NCBI GenBank assembly: GCA_003165595.1 | Contig: PLWQ01000017.1 | Coordinates: 1 to 48,513, forward strand | Direction of reading: 5' to 3' | From: Fibrobacterota bacterium | Lineage (GTDB): Bacteria; Fibrobacterota; Chitinivibrionia; Chitinivibrionales; FEN-1185 | Length of the DNA: 48,513 nt | Part shown: positions 35,309 to 44,056 of the stretch, one piece after another | How positions within the stretch are numbered: the stretch's first letter is position 1 | Layout: the number at the start of each line of letters is the position of its first letter | Notes under the pieces: generated by a model | What the model was told of the DNA's origin: nothing | The model's database searches: none | Seen by the model: only the letters and a program-made list of their open reading frames with translations | Position numbers and translations under genes: made by a program

Positions 35309-36694
35309 ATGCCTCTTCAGCACACCATTCAGAAGGCTGTTTCTCTCACGGGAACCGGGCTGCACACCGGCGAAACCACGAAGGTGACGCTGCATCCCGC
35401 GCCGGAGAACTACGGCATCCGCTTCGTTCGAACAGACGTAAAGGATTCGCAGGAAGTCGAAGCCGATATCGACAACGTGGTGGACTTGTCCCGCGGCACC
35501 TCCATCGGGAAGAACGGGATCAAGATTCATTCGGTTGAGCATCTCATGAGCGCGTTTGCCGGGCTCGAAGTCGACAACTGCAGGGTGGAGATGGACGCGC
35601 AGGAAGTGCCGCTTATGGACGGAAGCGCGCTCCCTTTTGTGGAGCTCATCCAGAAGGCGGGCATGGTCGAACAGGCCGCGCAGCGGGAATTCCTCACCAT
35701 CGACGATTTCATGCTGGTGGAAATGAAGGACAACATCACGTTCGGCATCCTCCCGTCCGCCACGTTTCGCGCAACCATCATGATAGACTACAATCATCCC
35801 GCACTGGGCGCCCAGCACACAACCCTTTTCTCACTCAAAGACTACGTGGGCGATTTCGCGCCTGCGCGCACATTCTGCTTTCTTTCCGAGATAGAAAAAC
35901 TGCGCGAGGCGGGCCTCATCAAAGGCGGACGTCTCGACAACGCCGTGGTGGTGCAGGATGTGGAACTTACCGCAGACCATATCGCGTACATCCGGAAACT
36001 GTTCGATTGGAAAGGCCCTGTTGAAAAAGGCAGCAATGGATTTGTCAACGATACCGAACTGCGTTACCCCAACGAGCTGGCGCGTCACAAGATGGTGGAC
36101 ATGCTCGGCGATTTCTATCTCCTGGGAAAACCGCTGTTGTGCCACATCCAGGCGGCGCGCACGGGCCATGCCGCGAACATCGAAATGGCAAAAAAGATTC
36201 GCGATCATCTCAAGAAGAAGAAAAAAAAGAGAGAAGAGGGCGCCCCGCCGCCCGTGAGCCTTGAGGAAATCATGGAGATTCTTCCGCACCGCTACCCGTT
36301 CCTTCTCATAGACCGGGTGCTCGAACTGGAGGAGCGGAAGAAGATCGTGGCTATCAAGAACGTCACCTGCAACGAGCCGTTCTTTCAGGGGCATTTTCCG
36401 GGTGATCCGATCATGCCGGGCGTCCTGCAGATTGAAGCCATGGCGCAGGCGGGCGGGATCATGGGGCTTTTCGGCAAGAAATTCGACAAGGGAAACGCCA
36501 TCGCGTTTCTTGGTATCGACAAGGCGCGGTTCCGCGGCTGGGTGCGGCCCGGCGATGTGCTCCGCATCGAGGTGGAAACCCTGCAGGACAGGCGCAACAC
36601 TATGCGGTTCGCGGGCAAGTGCTACGTCGACAACAAGGTGGTGTGCGAAGCGGAATTGTTTGCCATGCTCGGGAAAAAGGGAGACAATCTGTAG
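35309..36694 (+). CDS. lpxC/fabZ: Bifunctional LpxC deacetylase / FabZ dehydratase fusion
   Basis: 461 residues from ATG 35309 with AGAAGGA about nine bases upstream; the open frame starts at TTG 35291. Residues 1-295 are LpxC (UDP-3-O-acyl-GlcNAc deacetylase), with the zinc-binding segment KIHSVEHLMSAFAGLEVDN near residue 75 and the second His group in ARHKMVDMLGDFYLLG. A Lys-rich linker (KKKKKKREE, about 305-312) leads to FabZ (about 313-461), with the catalytic His in GHFPGDPIMPG and Glu in QIEAMAQAGG. LpxC commits to lipid A and FabZ dehydrates hydroxyacyl-ACP, so both draw on the same pool. The fusion is known from Bacteroidota and relatives. Confidence 0.96.
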   Translation: MPLQHTIQKAVSLTGTGLHTGETTKVTLHPAPENYGIRFVRTDVKDSQEVEADIDNVVDLSRGTSIGKNGIKIHSVEHLMSAFAGLEVDNCRVEMDAQEVPLMDGSALPFVELIQKAGMVEQAAQREFLTIDDFMLVEMKDNITFGILPSATFRATIMIDYNHPALGAQHTTLFSLKDYVGDFAPARTFCFLSEIEKLREAGLIKGGRLDNAVVVQDVELTADHIAYIRKLFDWKGPVEKGSNGFVNDTELRYPNELARHKMVDMLGDFYLLGKPLLCHIQAARTGHAANIEMAKKIRDHLKKKKKKREEGAPPPVSLEEIMEILPHRYPFLLIDRVLELEERKKIVAIKNVTCNEPFFQGHFPGDPIMPGVLQIEAMAQAGGIMGLFGKKFDKGNAIAFLGIDKARFRGWVRPGDVLRIEVETLQDRRNTMRFAGKCYVDNKVVCEAELFAMLGKKGDNL

Positions 36695-37509
36695 TGGCAA
36701 CCGTCATTCACGAGACCGCAATAATTAACAAAGGCGCCTCCATCGGCGCCGACGCCGTGATAGGGCCATACACGGTTGTCCAGGACGACGTGGTCATCGG
36801 CGACCGGTGCGAAATAGGGTCGCATGTCTCCCTCTGCAGCGGCACCAGGATGGGCGCCGGATGCCGGGTATACAAAGGCGCCAACATCGGCGAGACGCCC
36901 CAGGATCTCAAGTTCGGCGGAGAAAAAACCCTTCTGCGCATCGGCGAGAACTGCACCATACGGGAATTTTGCACGCTCAACCGCGGCACCAAGGCAACGG
37001 GTGAGACCGTCATCGGCAGCAACTGCCTGCTCATGGCCTACTGCCATGTTGCGCATGACTGCCGCATCGGCGATTACCTTGTCGCGGCAAACACCCTCAA
37101 TCTTGCCGGGCACGTGGAACTCGGCCACCATGTGAACATCGGCGGCACGTGCGCCGTCACGCAGTTCCGCAAAATCGGGGATTATTGTCACCTTGCGGCC
37201 TACTCGCTTATAGTCAAGGACGTGGTCCCTTTTTCAATTGCGTCTCCAGCCCCAATCCGGATCGTGGGCATAAACCGCATCGGCCTGGCGCGGGCCGGAT
37301 TTTCCGAGGAGCGGCGGCGCAATATCAAGCGGGCATACAAAGTCCTGTTTCGAAGCGGCCTTACCGTCACCGAAGCATGCGCGCGCCTCGCCGCCGATTT
37401 CACCGGCGACGCCGACGTGGAGAATGTTATTGCGTTTGTGAAGAGTTCCACCCGCGGCCTCCTCAGGATGAGAGACCAGGCCGGCGCCGGGGAAGACGAC
37501 GGCGAGTAG
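36694..37509 (+). CDS. lpxA: UDP-N-acetylglucosamine O-acyltransferase LpxA
   Basis: 271 residues from GTG 36694, which overlaps the preceding stop by one base (TAGTG). The frame is open from 36619, inside lpxC/fabZ. Left-handed beta-helix hexapeptides fill residues 5-190, followed by the helical C-terminal domain (RAGFSEERRRNIKRAYKVLF). The catalytic His125 equivalent lies in CHVAHDCRIGD. Two positions differ from E. coli: the His160 equivalent is Thr (AVTQF, not AVHQF) and the acyl-ruler Gly173 equivalent is Ala. It adds the first O-linked acyl chain in lipid A synthesis. Confidence 0.94.
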   Translation: MATVIHETAIINKGASIGADAVIGPYTVVQDDVVIGDRCEIGSHVSLCSGTRMGAGCRVYKGANIGETPQDLKFGGEKTLLRIGENCTIREFCTLNRGTKATGETVIGSNCLLMAYCHVAHDCRIGDYLVAANTLNLAGHVELGHHVNIGGTCAVTQFRKIGDYCHLAAYSLIVKDVVPFSIASPAPIRIVGINRIGLARAGFSEERRRNIKRAYKVLFRSGLTVTEACARLAADFTGDADVENVIAFVKSSTRGLLRMRDQAGAGEDDGE

Positions 37510-37527
37510 GTCTGTTTTCCCGTCGCA

Positions 37528-40041
37528 TCACTGCGTAAACCGCGCTTCGATCCTTACCCTCACCCAATCATTTTCATGTTCGAACGCAAATGATTCCCTC
37601 ACAAATTCCGCCGGATCGAATTTGTCAAGTACCGTCATGCTGATGTCCGTTCCGCCCGCCGGATTCTTTGCATATGCGAGTGAGCGAATGATCTTCTTCT
37701 TCGCTGCCTTGGGGCCAAAATCACATGCATACGCGCTTTCCCCGGTCTTTCGCAGCGTGTACGGCAGTCCGTTTCCGGCGCAATAGGCCCTGGGGTCGAA
37801 TGCGAAGGGCGATCGGGCTACAATCGTTCGCCGGGCCGGCGGTCGGCCGGCCGGTCCCGCGACCGTCCCCCACGTGCCGAGAGCAGCGTTGATTTTCGCG
37901 AGGCACGACAAATCGGACATTGCTGTTTCGACCAACGCTCCGCCCTGCGCCCGCCAGGCAAGCACGACAATGTCGTGACCGGTGATCCAGCACGGCTGGC
38001 GGCTGGCAGCCCACAACGAACGGCAATAGCCGGCATACGATGCGACGGCGCCCGGCACGGCGAGCATTATCGCCCGCGCCAGCGCCACGCCGAAGCTTTC
38101 CCTGGGCAGCCCCCGGCATGAGTCGCTTACGTCAACAACAAATCCGGTTTCCGCCGGCGCGGCCGGCCGCAGTGCGGCAAACAGCCGGGCAGGGTACTCC
38201 GGGTTCGGCCGCGGTTCGCACAGTGCGGCTTTGCCTTGTTGGTCGCAGGCGCCGCACGCTGTGCACGATCCCGCGCTTGCGGGATTCCCCAGGCAAAAAC
38301 CGTTGTCGATGAACGCCCGGGCATCGTCGTGCCGTCTCTTGAGAAATTCCCGGTCGATGCCCGTTTGCACGCGCAGCCAGGGCTTGGATTCGTCGTCGTG
38401 CGCATGCCCGGACAAGAGCGCGAGGTGAGAGAGGCCCCGTTCCTCGCAGCTCGTGACAAAGGCATCGACGAAGGATGATGGAACGGACCGGTAGTACACG
38501 TAGCCGGTGGAGCGAAACGCGGCCGTCAGGCCGGCGTATACCCTCGGGTCTGAGGCGCGCGCAAGAATCTGCGACAGGTGGTAGTAAGAGAGATTACTTG
38601 ACATACGGAATTCGAAGCCGTGTTTGGCCACCGCGCCCCGGATCGAAGCGACAATGGGCCGCAGCGTTTCGGGAAGCGGCGCGTCCTCGAACTCCAGCGG
38701 CGTCCAGGGAAAGCGCACCAGCGGCGTGACGGAAAATATCACACGCGGGCCGTGCAAGGATTCGGCCGCACGCTCCTTGATAAAGCGGACCAAGCCGTCG
38801 AATTCGCTCACGTCGCGGCCCTCCTCGAGGCCGGTGACAATAAGGAACACCTTGAGCTCGCGCAGGGGCGACGACACGATACGCGAAATGCTTGCGCGCA
38901 CGTCGTCTTCCGAAAGGCTTTTGTGCAGGTATCGCCGCAGGCGCGACGAAATCCCTTCCAGGCCGCAGGTAAGGCTCGACTTGCCCACGGCGCGCAGGAG
39001 GTCGAGCAGGTGAGGATCCCGGGCGAGCATGTCGAATCGCTGGCTCTTGAGGCCGGGCGTCAGGCCCAAATCGGCAAGGGTCGCGCACAGGCTGCCGAGC
39101 TGGGAGTACATGTTGAAGTTGAAGCTGTACAGTTCCATCCTGCTAAGGCCCATTGCGGCTTTCATGCGCCGCGCGCAGGCTGCGGCTTCGCCGGCCGCAA
39201 CTTCGCGGTACGGCTTGCGGCAAAAGCTCTCGCTGCAAAAGCCGCAGAAGCATGCGCACCCTTCGGAAATCTGAAGGTTGCCCCGGCCATACTGCTCGTC
39301 GATATTAAAAACGGGCGCGTCTTCGAGCAGTGCGTTGAGCGCGGGCGCGACCTCAACGATGCGCCGGGTCGCGCGCTTGCCGTCCGGCTGGACGAACCCG
39401 GGGACGTCCTCGAGTAGCGCAAGCGTTTCCCTTTTCGAAACGTGCGCTTGCTTTGCCTCGGCGCAGATGGCGAATATCCTCGAAATGCATTCGACGGACT
39501 CGCCCGCGAAAATGCCGTCAACGGGCGGATCGGGAACAAAGAATGCCGTGGCTGCGTGCGCGTTGGATCCGCCCATGATAACCAGCGGCAGCGAATCGTC
39601 GTCCATGCGCGCGCTCTTTTCAAGCGGAATGCCGCTGCGCGCCAGCATCGCCAGGACATTGACAAGCTCAACAACCAGGGCGTTCGAAAAGGCGACACAA
39701 TCAAAGGCCTTCGGTCCGCACTTGGACGACGTACCCAGGAGCCACGGCACGCCGTCGGCCGCGAGGATCGGACCATCGTTGACAGGTGGAAGATAGGCGA
39801 AATCGGGAAACGTGTCACCGCGTCTGCGGGCAATCTGGTACAATACTTTGTGCGAAAACGATTCTGCGGTGTCGTAGTAGGTGGAAAGCCGGGCAATAAG
39901 AATGCGAAACGGCCGCAGCCCGTATTCCGCGGCAGGGAGCGTGTTGATCTCGTTGCCGTGCAGCCATAGGCCGTGCCCGGTGAGGCCGGGATAGGCGCGT
40001 TCGTACCAGTCGGAATAAGAGGAGTGCGGAGGCACTGACAT
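37528..40041 (-). CDS. B12-binding-type radical SAM protein with C-terminal accessory domain
   Basis: 837 residues, minus strand, ending 18 bases from the lpxA stop. Residues 45-250 resemble the N-terminal B12-binding-like domain of TIGR03960-type proteins (RPFRILIARLSTYYDTAES and PLVIMGGSNAHAA). The radical SAM cluster motif is C-x3-C-x2-C at Cys262, Cys266, Cys269 (EGCACFCGFC). A second Cys group lies near residue 608 (SCTACGACDQQGKAALC), perhaps an extra Fe-S or zinc site. The last 200 residues resemble the radical SAM-linked DUF2344-type region. Relatives are linked with RNase G-type gene neighbourhoods; the reaction is not known here. No strong ribosome site is seen. Confidence 0.8.
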   Translation of the reverse strand: MSVPPHSSYSDWYERAYPGLTGHGLWLHGNEINTLPAAEYGLRPFRILIARLSTYYDTAESFSHKVLYQIARRRGDTFPDFAYLPPVNDGPILAADGVPWLLGTSSKCGPKAFDCVAFSNALVVELVNVLAMLARSGIPLEKSARMDDDSLPLVIMGGSNAHAATAFFVPDPPVDGIFAGESVECISRIFAICAEAKQAHVSKRETLALLEDVPGFVQPDGKRATRRIVEVAPALNALLEDAPVFNIDEQYGRGNLQISEGCACFCGFCSESFCRKPYREVAAGEAAACARRMKAAMGLSRMELYSFNFNMYSQLGSLCATLADLGLTPGLKSQRFDMLARDPHLLDLLRAVGKSSLTCGLEGISSRLRRYLHKSLSEDDVRASISRIVSSPLRELKVFLIVTGLEEGRDVSEFDGLVRFIKERAAESLHGPRVIFSVTPLVRFPWTPLEFEDAPLPETLRPIVASIRGAVAKHGFEFRMSSNLSYYHLSQILARASDPRVYAGLTAAFRSTGYVYYRSVPSSFVDAFVTSCEERGLSHLALLSGHAHDDESKPWLRVQTGIDREFLKRRHDDARAFIDNGFCLGNPASAGSCTACGACDQQGKAALCEPRPNPEYPARLFAALRPAAPAETGFVVDVSDSCRGLPRESFGVALARAIMLAVPGAVASYAGYCRSLWAASRQPCWITGHDIVVLAWRAQGGALVETAMSDLSCLAKINAALGTWGTVAGPAGRPPARRTIVARSPFAFDPRAYCAGNGLPYTLRKTGESAYACDFGPKAAKKKIIRSLAYAKNPAGGTDISMTVLDKFDPAEFVRESFAFEHENDWVRVRIEARFTQ

Positions 40042-40613
40042 AGGTGGTGAAAATACTACGTGGTGCTTGATAATTCTGCGTTTGGTGTTGCCAATTGACG
40101 AGGAGTGTCAACGGCCTTAGATTACTTATGAAGACTCTTCTTGACCCAATCTTCGTGCGAAGACGTTATTGAGGGCAAGAACGCTCATCGGGGTTGTCAC
40201 TGCGAATCCGAGAACTTCCCGCGAGATCCTTTCGCGCTACTCCAGGCAACGACGTGAACGCTCCCGGGTCTGGCGACGGCCGATTTTGACAATTGTGGAA
40301 TTTGTCCTCTGCCCAGCGCCAGGCCGGACTGGAACGTGCGCAGAGCGCAGTACCGCCTGACCACGGCCCGCAGGGCCCTCGTGGCAGGCGGTACCGAGGC
40401 CGAATGGCCGAGCGTGTAAGGAGGGCCGCCGCTGCGCAGCAGCGGGGCGCCCATATCCTCATTCCGCTCTGAAGGAACCTTCTCCGCCTTGCCCGCGGAT
40501 TCTCTTCTCCCGCAAAACTTCCCATTCCCCCGGCCCGCGGAAAAACATATTTTAGGAAGATTGTATTTTATCCTCGCACGCACGCCATTTTTCGGACTGG
40601 GAAAGGTCGGGTT
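40042..40613. other. Structured 570-bp spacer with a long hairpin
   Basis: No convincing gene. A strong hairpin occupies 40350-40394: GTACCGCCTG/CAGGCGGTAC, a one-base bulge, CCACG/CGTGG, then an inner GCCC/GGGC stem. Shorter palindromes follow (CCGCTGC..GCAGCGG, and GAAGG-AA-CCTTC near 40470). It may be a non-coding RNA, a dispersed repeat or a regulatory element. I tested RNase P, 6S and SRP signatures by eye and found none. No T-run follows the hairpin. Confidence 0.5.
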
Positions 40614-43412
40614 ATGTTCACTCACAAAAACGTCAACGTCGCTCTCGCGATTTTCGTATTTCTCGCCTCGTCAATTGTGTACATCCTAACGGCCGGCCCG
40701 ACGGTGGCGCTGTGGGATTGCGGCGAGTATCTTGCGGCCGCCGGGTGTCTCGGCATCCCGCATCCGCCGGGGACGCCGCTGCTCATTCCCATCGGCAGGT
40801 TCTTTCTGATGGCACTGTCGTTTCTCAAGGACCCCGGGTTCCGCCTCAACCTTCTCGCGGTGTTCGGCAGCGCCGCTACGGTGATGTTCGTGTATCTCAT
40901 CATCGTACGAGCAATGCGGTACGTGGTGGGCGAGCCCGACACCCTGTGGAAACGGCTTTCGATGTACTGCGCCGGCGTCACCGGCTCTCTCCTCTGCGCG
41001 TACAGCAACACGTTCTGGTTCTGCTCCCTCGAAGCGTCGGAGCAATGCAATGTGTGCCTGCTTCCCGTGGTGATTACCATCTGGCTGGCGCTGGTGTGGG
41101 CCCAGTCGAAAGATCCGAAACGCGACCGCCTGCTGCTCCTGCTTTCTTACATCGGGTTCATGGGAATCGGCATGCACATGATATCGGGCATCACCCTTCC
41201 CGCAATTTTCCTTTTTGTCATGATGGTCGATGAGTCGAAGCGCAAGGACTGGCGGCTCTGGCTCGTTGGTGTGTGCATGTCGACGTTCATGTACAACCTT
41301 TCGTGGTTTATAGCGGTGGCCCTCGTGAGTGTGCTTATCACGCTTATCATGATGTTCGCGGAGGGGAGAAACAGGACAAGATGGCAGTTCTGTTTCTGGT
41401 TCTCGTTCATGGCCGTCATCGGCTTCTCCAACCACCTCTACATGCCGATCCGCTCCGCGCTCAATCCCATTATCGACGAAGATCATCCGGTAACGTGGAA
41501 GGCCTTTGCGGCGACACTTGACAGAAAACAATACGGTTCGGAAAGCATGATATCCCGTTCGCTCTGGCGCCGCGGCGAGATCACCCGCCAGTTCGGCATA
41601 GAGGGCAACATGGGGTACGGCGGGTTTCATATCACCCAGTTCTTCCATTTCAGCCCCAAAGACACGCAGAAAAATTTCATGGAAGGGAACCCGCTCCTGG
41701 GATTTCTGGAACTCCTCGTGTATCTGCTGCCGACGGTCCTCATGCTGTTCGCATGGTACTATTTCTACCGGAAGAACAGGAACGTTGCCATCATGCTGAT
41801 TCTGGTGACGCTGATGACGACGGTAGTCTTGACGTGGTACATGAATTTTGCCGACGGCTCCAAGCCGGAGCACCAGGATTATCTCGCCTGGGTGCACGCG
41901 GGCCGGGAAGGGCCGGTTCCCAATGTTCATCGCGAAGTGCGCGTCCGCGACTACTTCTGGAACGCCGGCTTCATGTTCTTCAGCATGTGGCTGGGCCTGG
42001 GAGCCGGCTGCCTGCTCACCTATCTCTTCACTAACAAGAACAAGCTGCTGCGGTCTACCGTGGCGCCGTTGGCCGTGATCGCCCTGTTCGTGTCTCCCGC
42101 GCTGCCGCTCACGCAGAACTACGGTCCCCGCGACCGCCACATGAACTGGATTCCGTACGACGCCGCCTACAATTTCCTCATGTCGTGCGACAAGGACGCG
42201 GTGCTCATCACCAACGGCGACAACGACACATTCCCGCTGTGGGCGCTGCAGGAGGCCTACGGGATCCGCAAGGATATCCGCATTGTCAATTTGAGCCTGC
42301 TCAACACCGATTGGTACATCAAACAGCTCAAAGACGTCGAACCGCGGGTGCCGGTGTCGTTTTCCTACGGCCAGATAGACGCGCTCAACGCCGAACTCAA
42401 CCCGTTCACCGAGCAGACGCCCTACACGCTGCCCAACGCAGGCATTCAAGTGGATATTCCGGGCCGCAAGCAACAGAATGTGATGCGCGTGCAGGACAAG
42501 ATGGTGCTCAACATCGTTGATTCCAACCGCTGGCGCAAGCCGGTGTACTTTGCTGTTACCGTTTCGGAAGACAACTTCATGGGGCTCGACCCGTACCTGC
42601 AGATGGAGGGCCTTGTATACCGCGTCAATCCGACGCCCGTGCCGCAGGACAAGCACATGAACATCGAAAAAACGGCGTATCTGCTCGACAAAGTGTACCG
42701 GTTCGGCACGGGCAAGATAACCGACGACCCGGTGGACGAAGCGGCGCGCGGGCTTGAGGCCAACTACACGGCTTGCTATGTGGAAATGGCGCTCACGCTT
42801 CGCAAGCCGCTGCTCGATCAGAAAACCGAGCTCGACAGCCTGCAAAGCCAGATTGTCGCCGCGTCCGCGAAAAAGGCGCCGGCCATCGACGACAAGAAAG
42901 CCGAGTTTGCCGCGAAACAGAAAGATTACGACTACAAGCTCAACCTCGTTACCACCGAACTTCAGAAATGCATCGAGCATATTCCCTGGGATTGGCGGCC
43001 GCGCGCTCTGTTGCAGGAATTCTACCTCAACCACGGAAGATACCCAGAAGCCGAGAAGGCTGCCCGCGACGCAATTGCGTCGGACCCGACCAACCCCGAG
43101 TATATGCGCATGCTGTCGCAGGCGCTCGAGATGCAGGGCAAGAGCAAGGATGCGATACCCGCGCTCAAGCAGCTCATCAAGAACGACCCCAACTACTACG
43201 CGGGCTTCGAAAGCCTTGCCAAGAACTTTGCCGCAATGCGCCAATTCGACAGCGCCATAGCGGTGATATCCACCTTTGTGGAATCGCACCCCGGCGACAG
43301 GCGCGCAGAACAGTTCAGGCAGCAGCTTATGGCCTATGCTGCGCAGCAGCAGGCACAGCAGCCGGTATCTCCAAAACCAGGACTTGCGCTGCCGGTGGTT
43401 CCCAAGAAGTAA
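40614..43412 (+). CDS. DUF2723 membrane protein with C-terminal TPR repeats
   Basis: 932 residues. The N-terminal half has about ten to twelve membrane helices. The opening FVFLASSIVYILTAGPTVALWDCGEY followed by HPPGTPLLIPIGR is the DUF2723 signature, with an Asp/Glu pair positioned as in the GT-C-type protein-O-mannosyltransferase-like enzymes. A soluble region (about 500-740) follows and contains NGDNDTFPLWALQE. The C-terminus (about 790-900) has TPR-like pairs (RYPEAEKAARDAIASDPTNP). A lipid-linked-sugar glycosyltransferase role is inferred from the family; the substrate is unknown. The protein is abundant in FCB genomes. Confidence 0.88.
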   Translation: MFTHKNVNVALAIFVFLASSIVYILTAGPTVALWDCGEYLAAAGCLGIPHPPGTPLLIPIGRFFLMALSFLKDPGFRLNLLAVFGSAATVMFVYLIIVRAMRYVVGEPDTLWKRLSMYCAGVTGSLLCAYSNTFWFCSLEASEQCNVCLLPVVITIWLALVWAQSKDPKRDRLLLLLSYIGFMGIGMHMISGITLPAIFLFVMMVDESKRKDWRLWLVGVCMSTFMYNLSWFIAVALVSVLITLIMMFAEGRNRTRWQFCFWFSFMAVIGFSNHLYMPIRSALNPIIDEDHPVTWKAFAATLDRKQYGSESMISRSLWRRGEITRQFGIEGNMGYGGFHITQFFHFSPKDTQKNFMEGNPLLGFLELLVYLLPTVLMLFAWYYFYRKNRNVAIMLILVTLMTTVVLTWYMNFADGSKPEHQDYLAWVHAGREGPVPNVHREVRVRDYFWNAGFMFFSMWLGLGAGCLLTYLFTNKNKLLRSTVAPLAVIALFVSPALPLTQNYGPRDRHMNWIPYDAAYNFLMSCDKDAVLITNGDNDTFPLWALQEAYGIRKDIRIVNLSLLNTDWYIKQLKDVEPRVPVSFSYGQIDALNAELNPFTEQTPYTLPNAGIQVDIPGRKQQNVMRVQDKMVLNIVDSNRWRKPVYFAVTVSEDNFMGLDPYLQMEGLVYRVNPTPVPQDKHMNIEKTAYLLDKVYRFGTGKITDDPVDEAARGLEANYTACYVEMALTLRKPLLDQKTELDSLQSQIVAASAKKAPAIDDKKAEFAAKQKDYDYKLNLVTTELQKCIEHIPWDWRPRALLQEFYLNHGRYPEAEKAARDAIASDPTNPEYMRMLSQALEMQGKSKDAIPALKQLIKNDPNYYAGFESLAKNFAAMRQFDSAIAVISTFVESHPGDRRAEQFRQQLMAYAAQQQAQQPVSPKPGLALPVVPKK

Positions 43413-43439
43413 CGCAGGTCGAAGGAACAAAACGGAAAA

Positions 43440-43486
43440 GGCACGACGCCGGAGCGAGGAGATCGCTTCGGCGTCGTGCCTTTTTT
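43440..43486 (+). terminator. Strong Rho-independent terminator
   Basis: GGCACGACGCCGGAGCGA and TCGCTTCGGCGTCGTGCC form an 18-bp stem with a single G-T pair and a short loop, followed by TTTTTT (43481-43486). It ends the DUF2723 transcript about 30 bases after the stop. Confidence 0.93.
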
Positions 43487-43530
43487 ATTGCGGGTGTGAG
43501 GCTGGGCAGGGTTGCGAACCTGCGGCCGTA

Positions 43531-43866
43531 TTATCGCTTTTTCTTCCTGCGCCCGGGATTGAGGTCGGCCATGCGGGACAAGTATTCTTTCTTCTCAAAG
43601 CCGGTCTTGGACTGCACATAAGCTACCATATACTCAAAGTAAAGTGTTTCTTTTCTGGTAAGACCGAGGTGCCTGGTAAGCCGCAGCGACACGTCGCTGG
43701 GCAGATTCCGCTTTCCCTCCATGATCGATAGGAAGTAATTCGACGTGGTGAGTCCCACTTTGCTCACAAGCCACCGGTGGGAGAACTCAGGATTTGCTTT
43801 CTTCTGCTCCCGGTAGTAGTCCTTGAGGTATTTCCTGAAATTTGTATATGTAAAGACACTGCGCAT
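43531..43866 (-). CDS. Short TIGR02147/DUF4423-type protein
   Basis: 111 residues from ATG 43866 (MRSVFTYTNFRKYLKDYY); GGAG lies nine bases upstream, and ATG 43881 is an alternative. The sequence matches the N-terminal part of the TIGR02147 family: FRKYLKDYYREQKKANPEFS, SNYFLSIMEGKRNLP, ETLYFEYMVAYVQSKT and a basic end. Full-length family members have about 270 residues, so this one lacks the C-terminal half, either as a natural short form or as a truncation; its end is clean and basic (RRKKKR). The helix-turn-helix-like middle (HRWLVSKVGLTTSNYFLSIM) suggests DNA binding. It is divergent from the pentein-fold gene and may regulate it (inferred). Confidence 0.72.
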   Translation of the reverse strand: MRSVFTYTNFRKYLKDYYREQKKANPEFSHRWLVSKVGLTTSNYFLSIMEGKRNLPSDVSLRLTRHLGLTRKETLYFEYMVAYVQSKTGFEKKEYLSRMADLNPGRRKKKR

Positions 43867-44056
43867 GGCTCGGTTCTCCATTTGTGACCTAACATCGATG
43901 GCAGGCGGCAGGGAGAATCCTGGCATTTCCAAGAAAACATTCCCTGCATCCGGCCATGACAATAAAATAATAGAATGAGGGGAAGCGCGATGAAGTAAAA
44001 GATTCCGTGACGGGCGGATACCTATTTATTTTTTGGTCGTACAACTACAACAGAGG

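Noticed and set aside
40042-40613. RNase P RNA, 6S RNA, SRP RNA or tmRNA
   Set aside because: Conserved core phrases of these RNAs were not found by eye; only unassigned hairpins are present.
40197-40625. Minus-strand frame of 142 codons in the structured spacer
   Set aside because: Arg/Ser/Pro-rich translation of palindromic DNA with no start signal; better explained by the hairpins.
40686-43430. 914-codon minus-strand frame over the DUF2723 gene
   Set aside because: Antisense shadow with a His/Arg-rich, non-protein-like composition and no domain signal; the plus strand is a well-known family.
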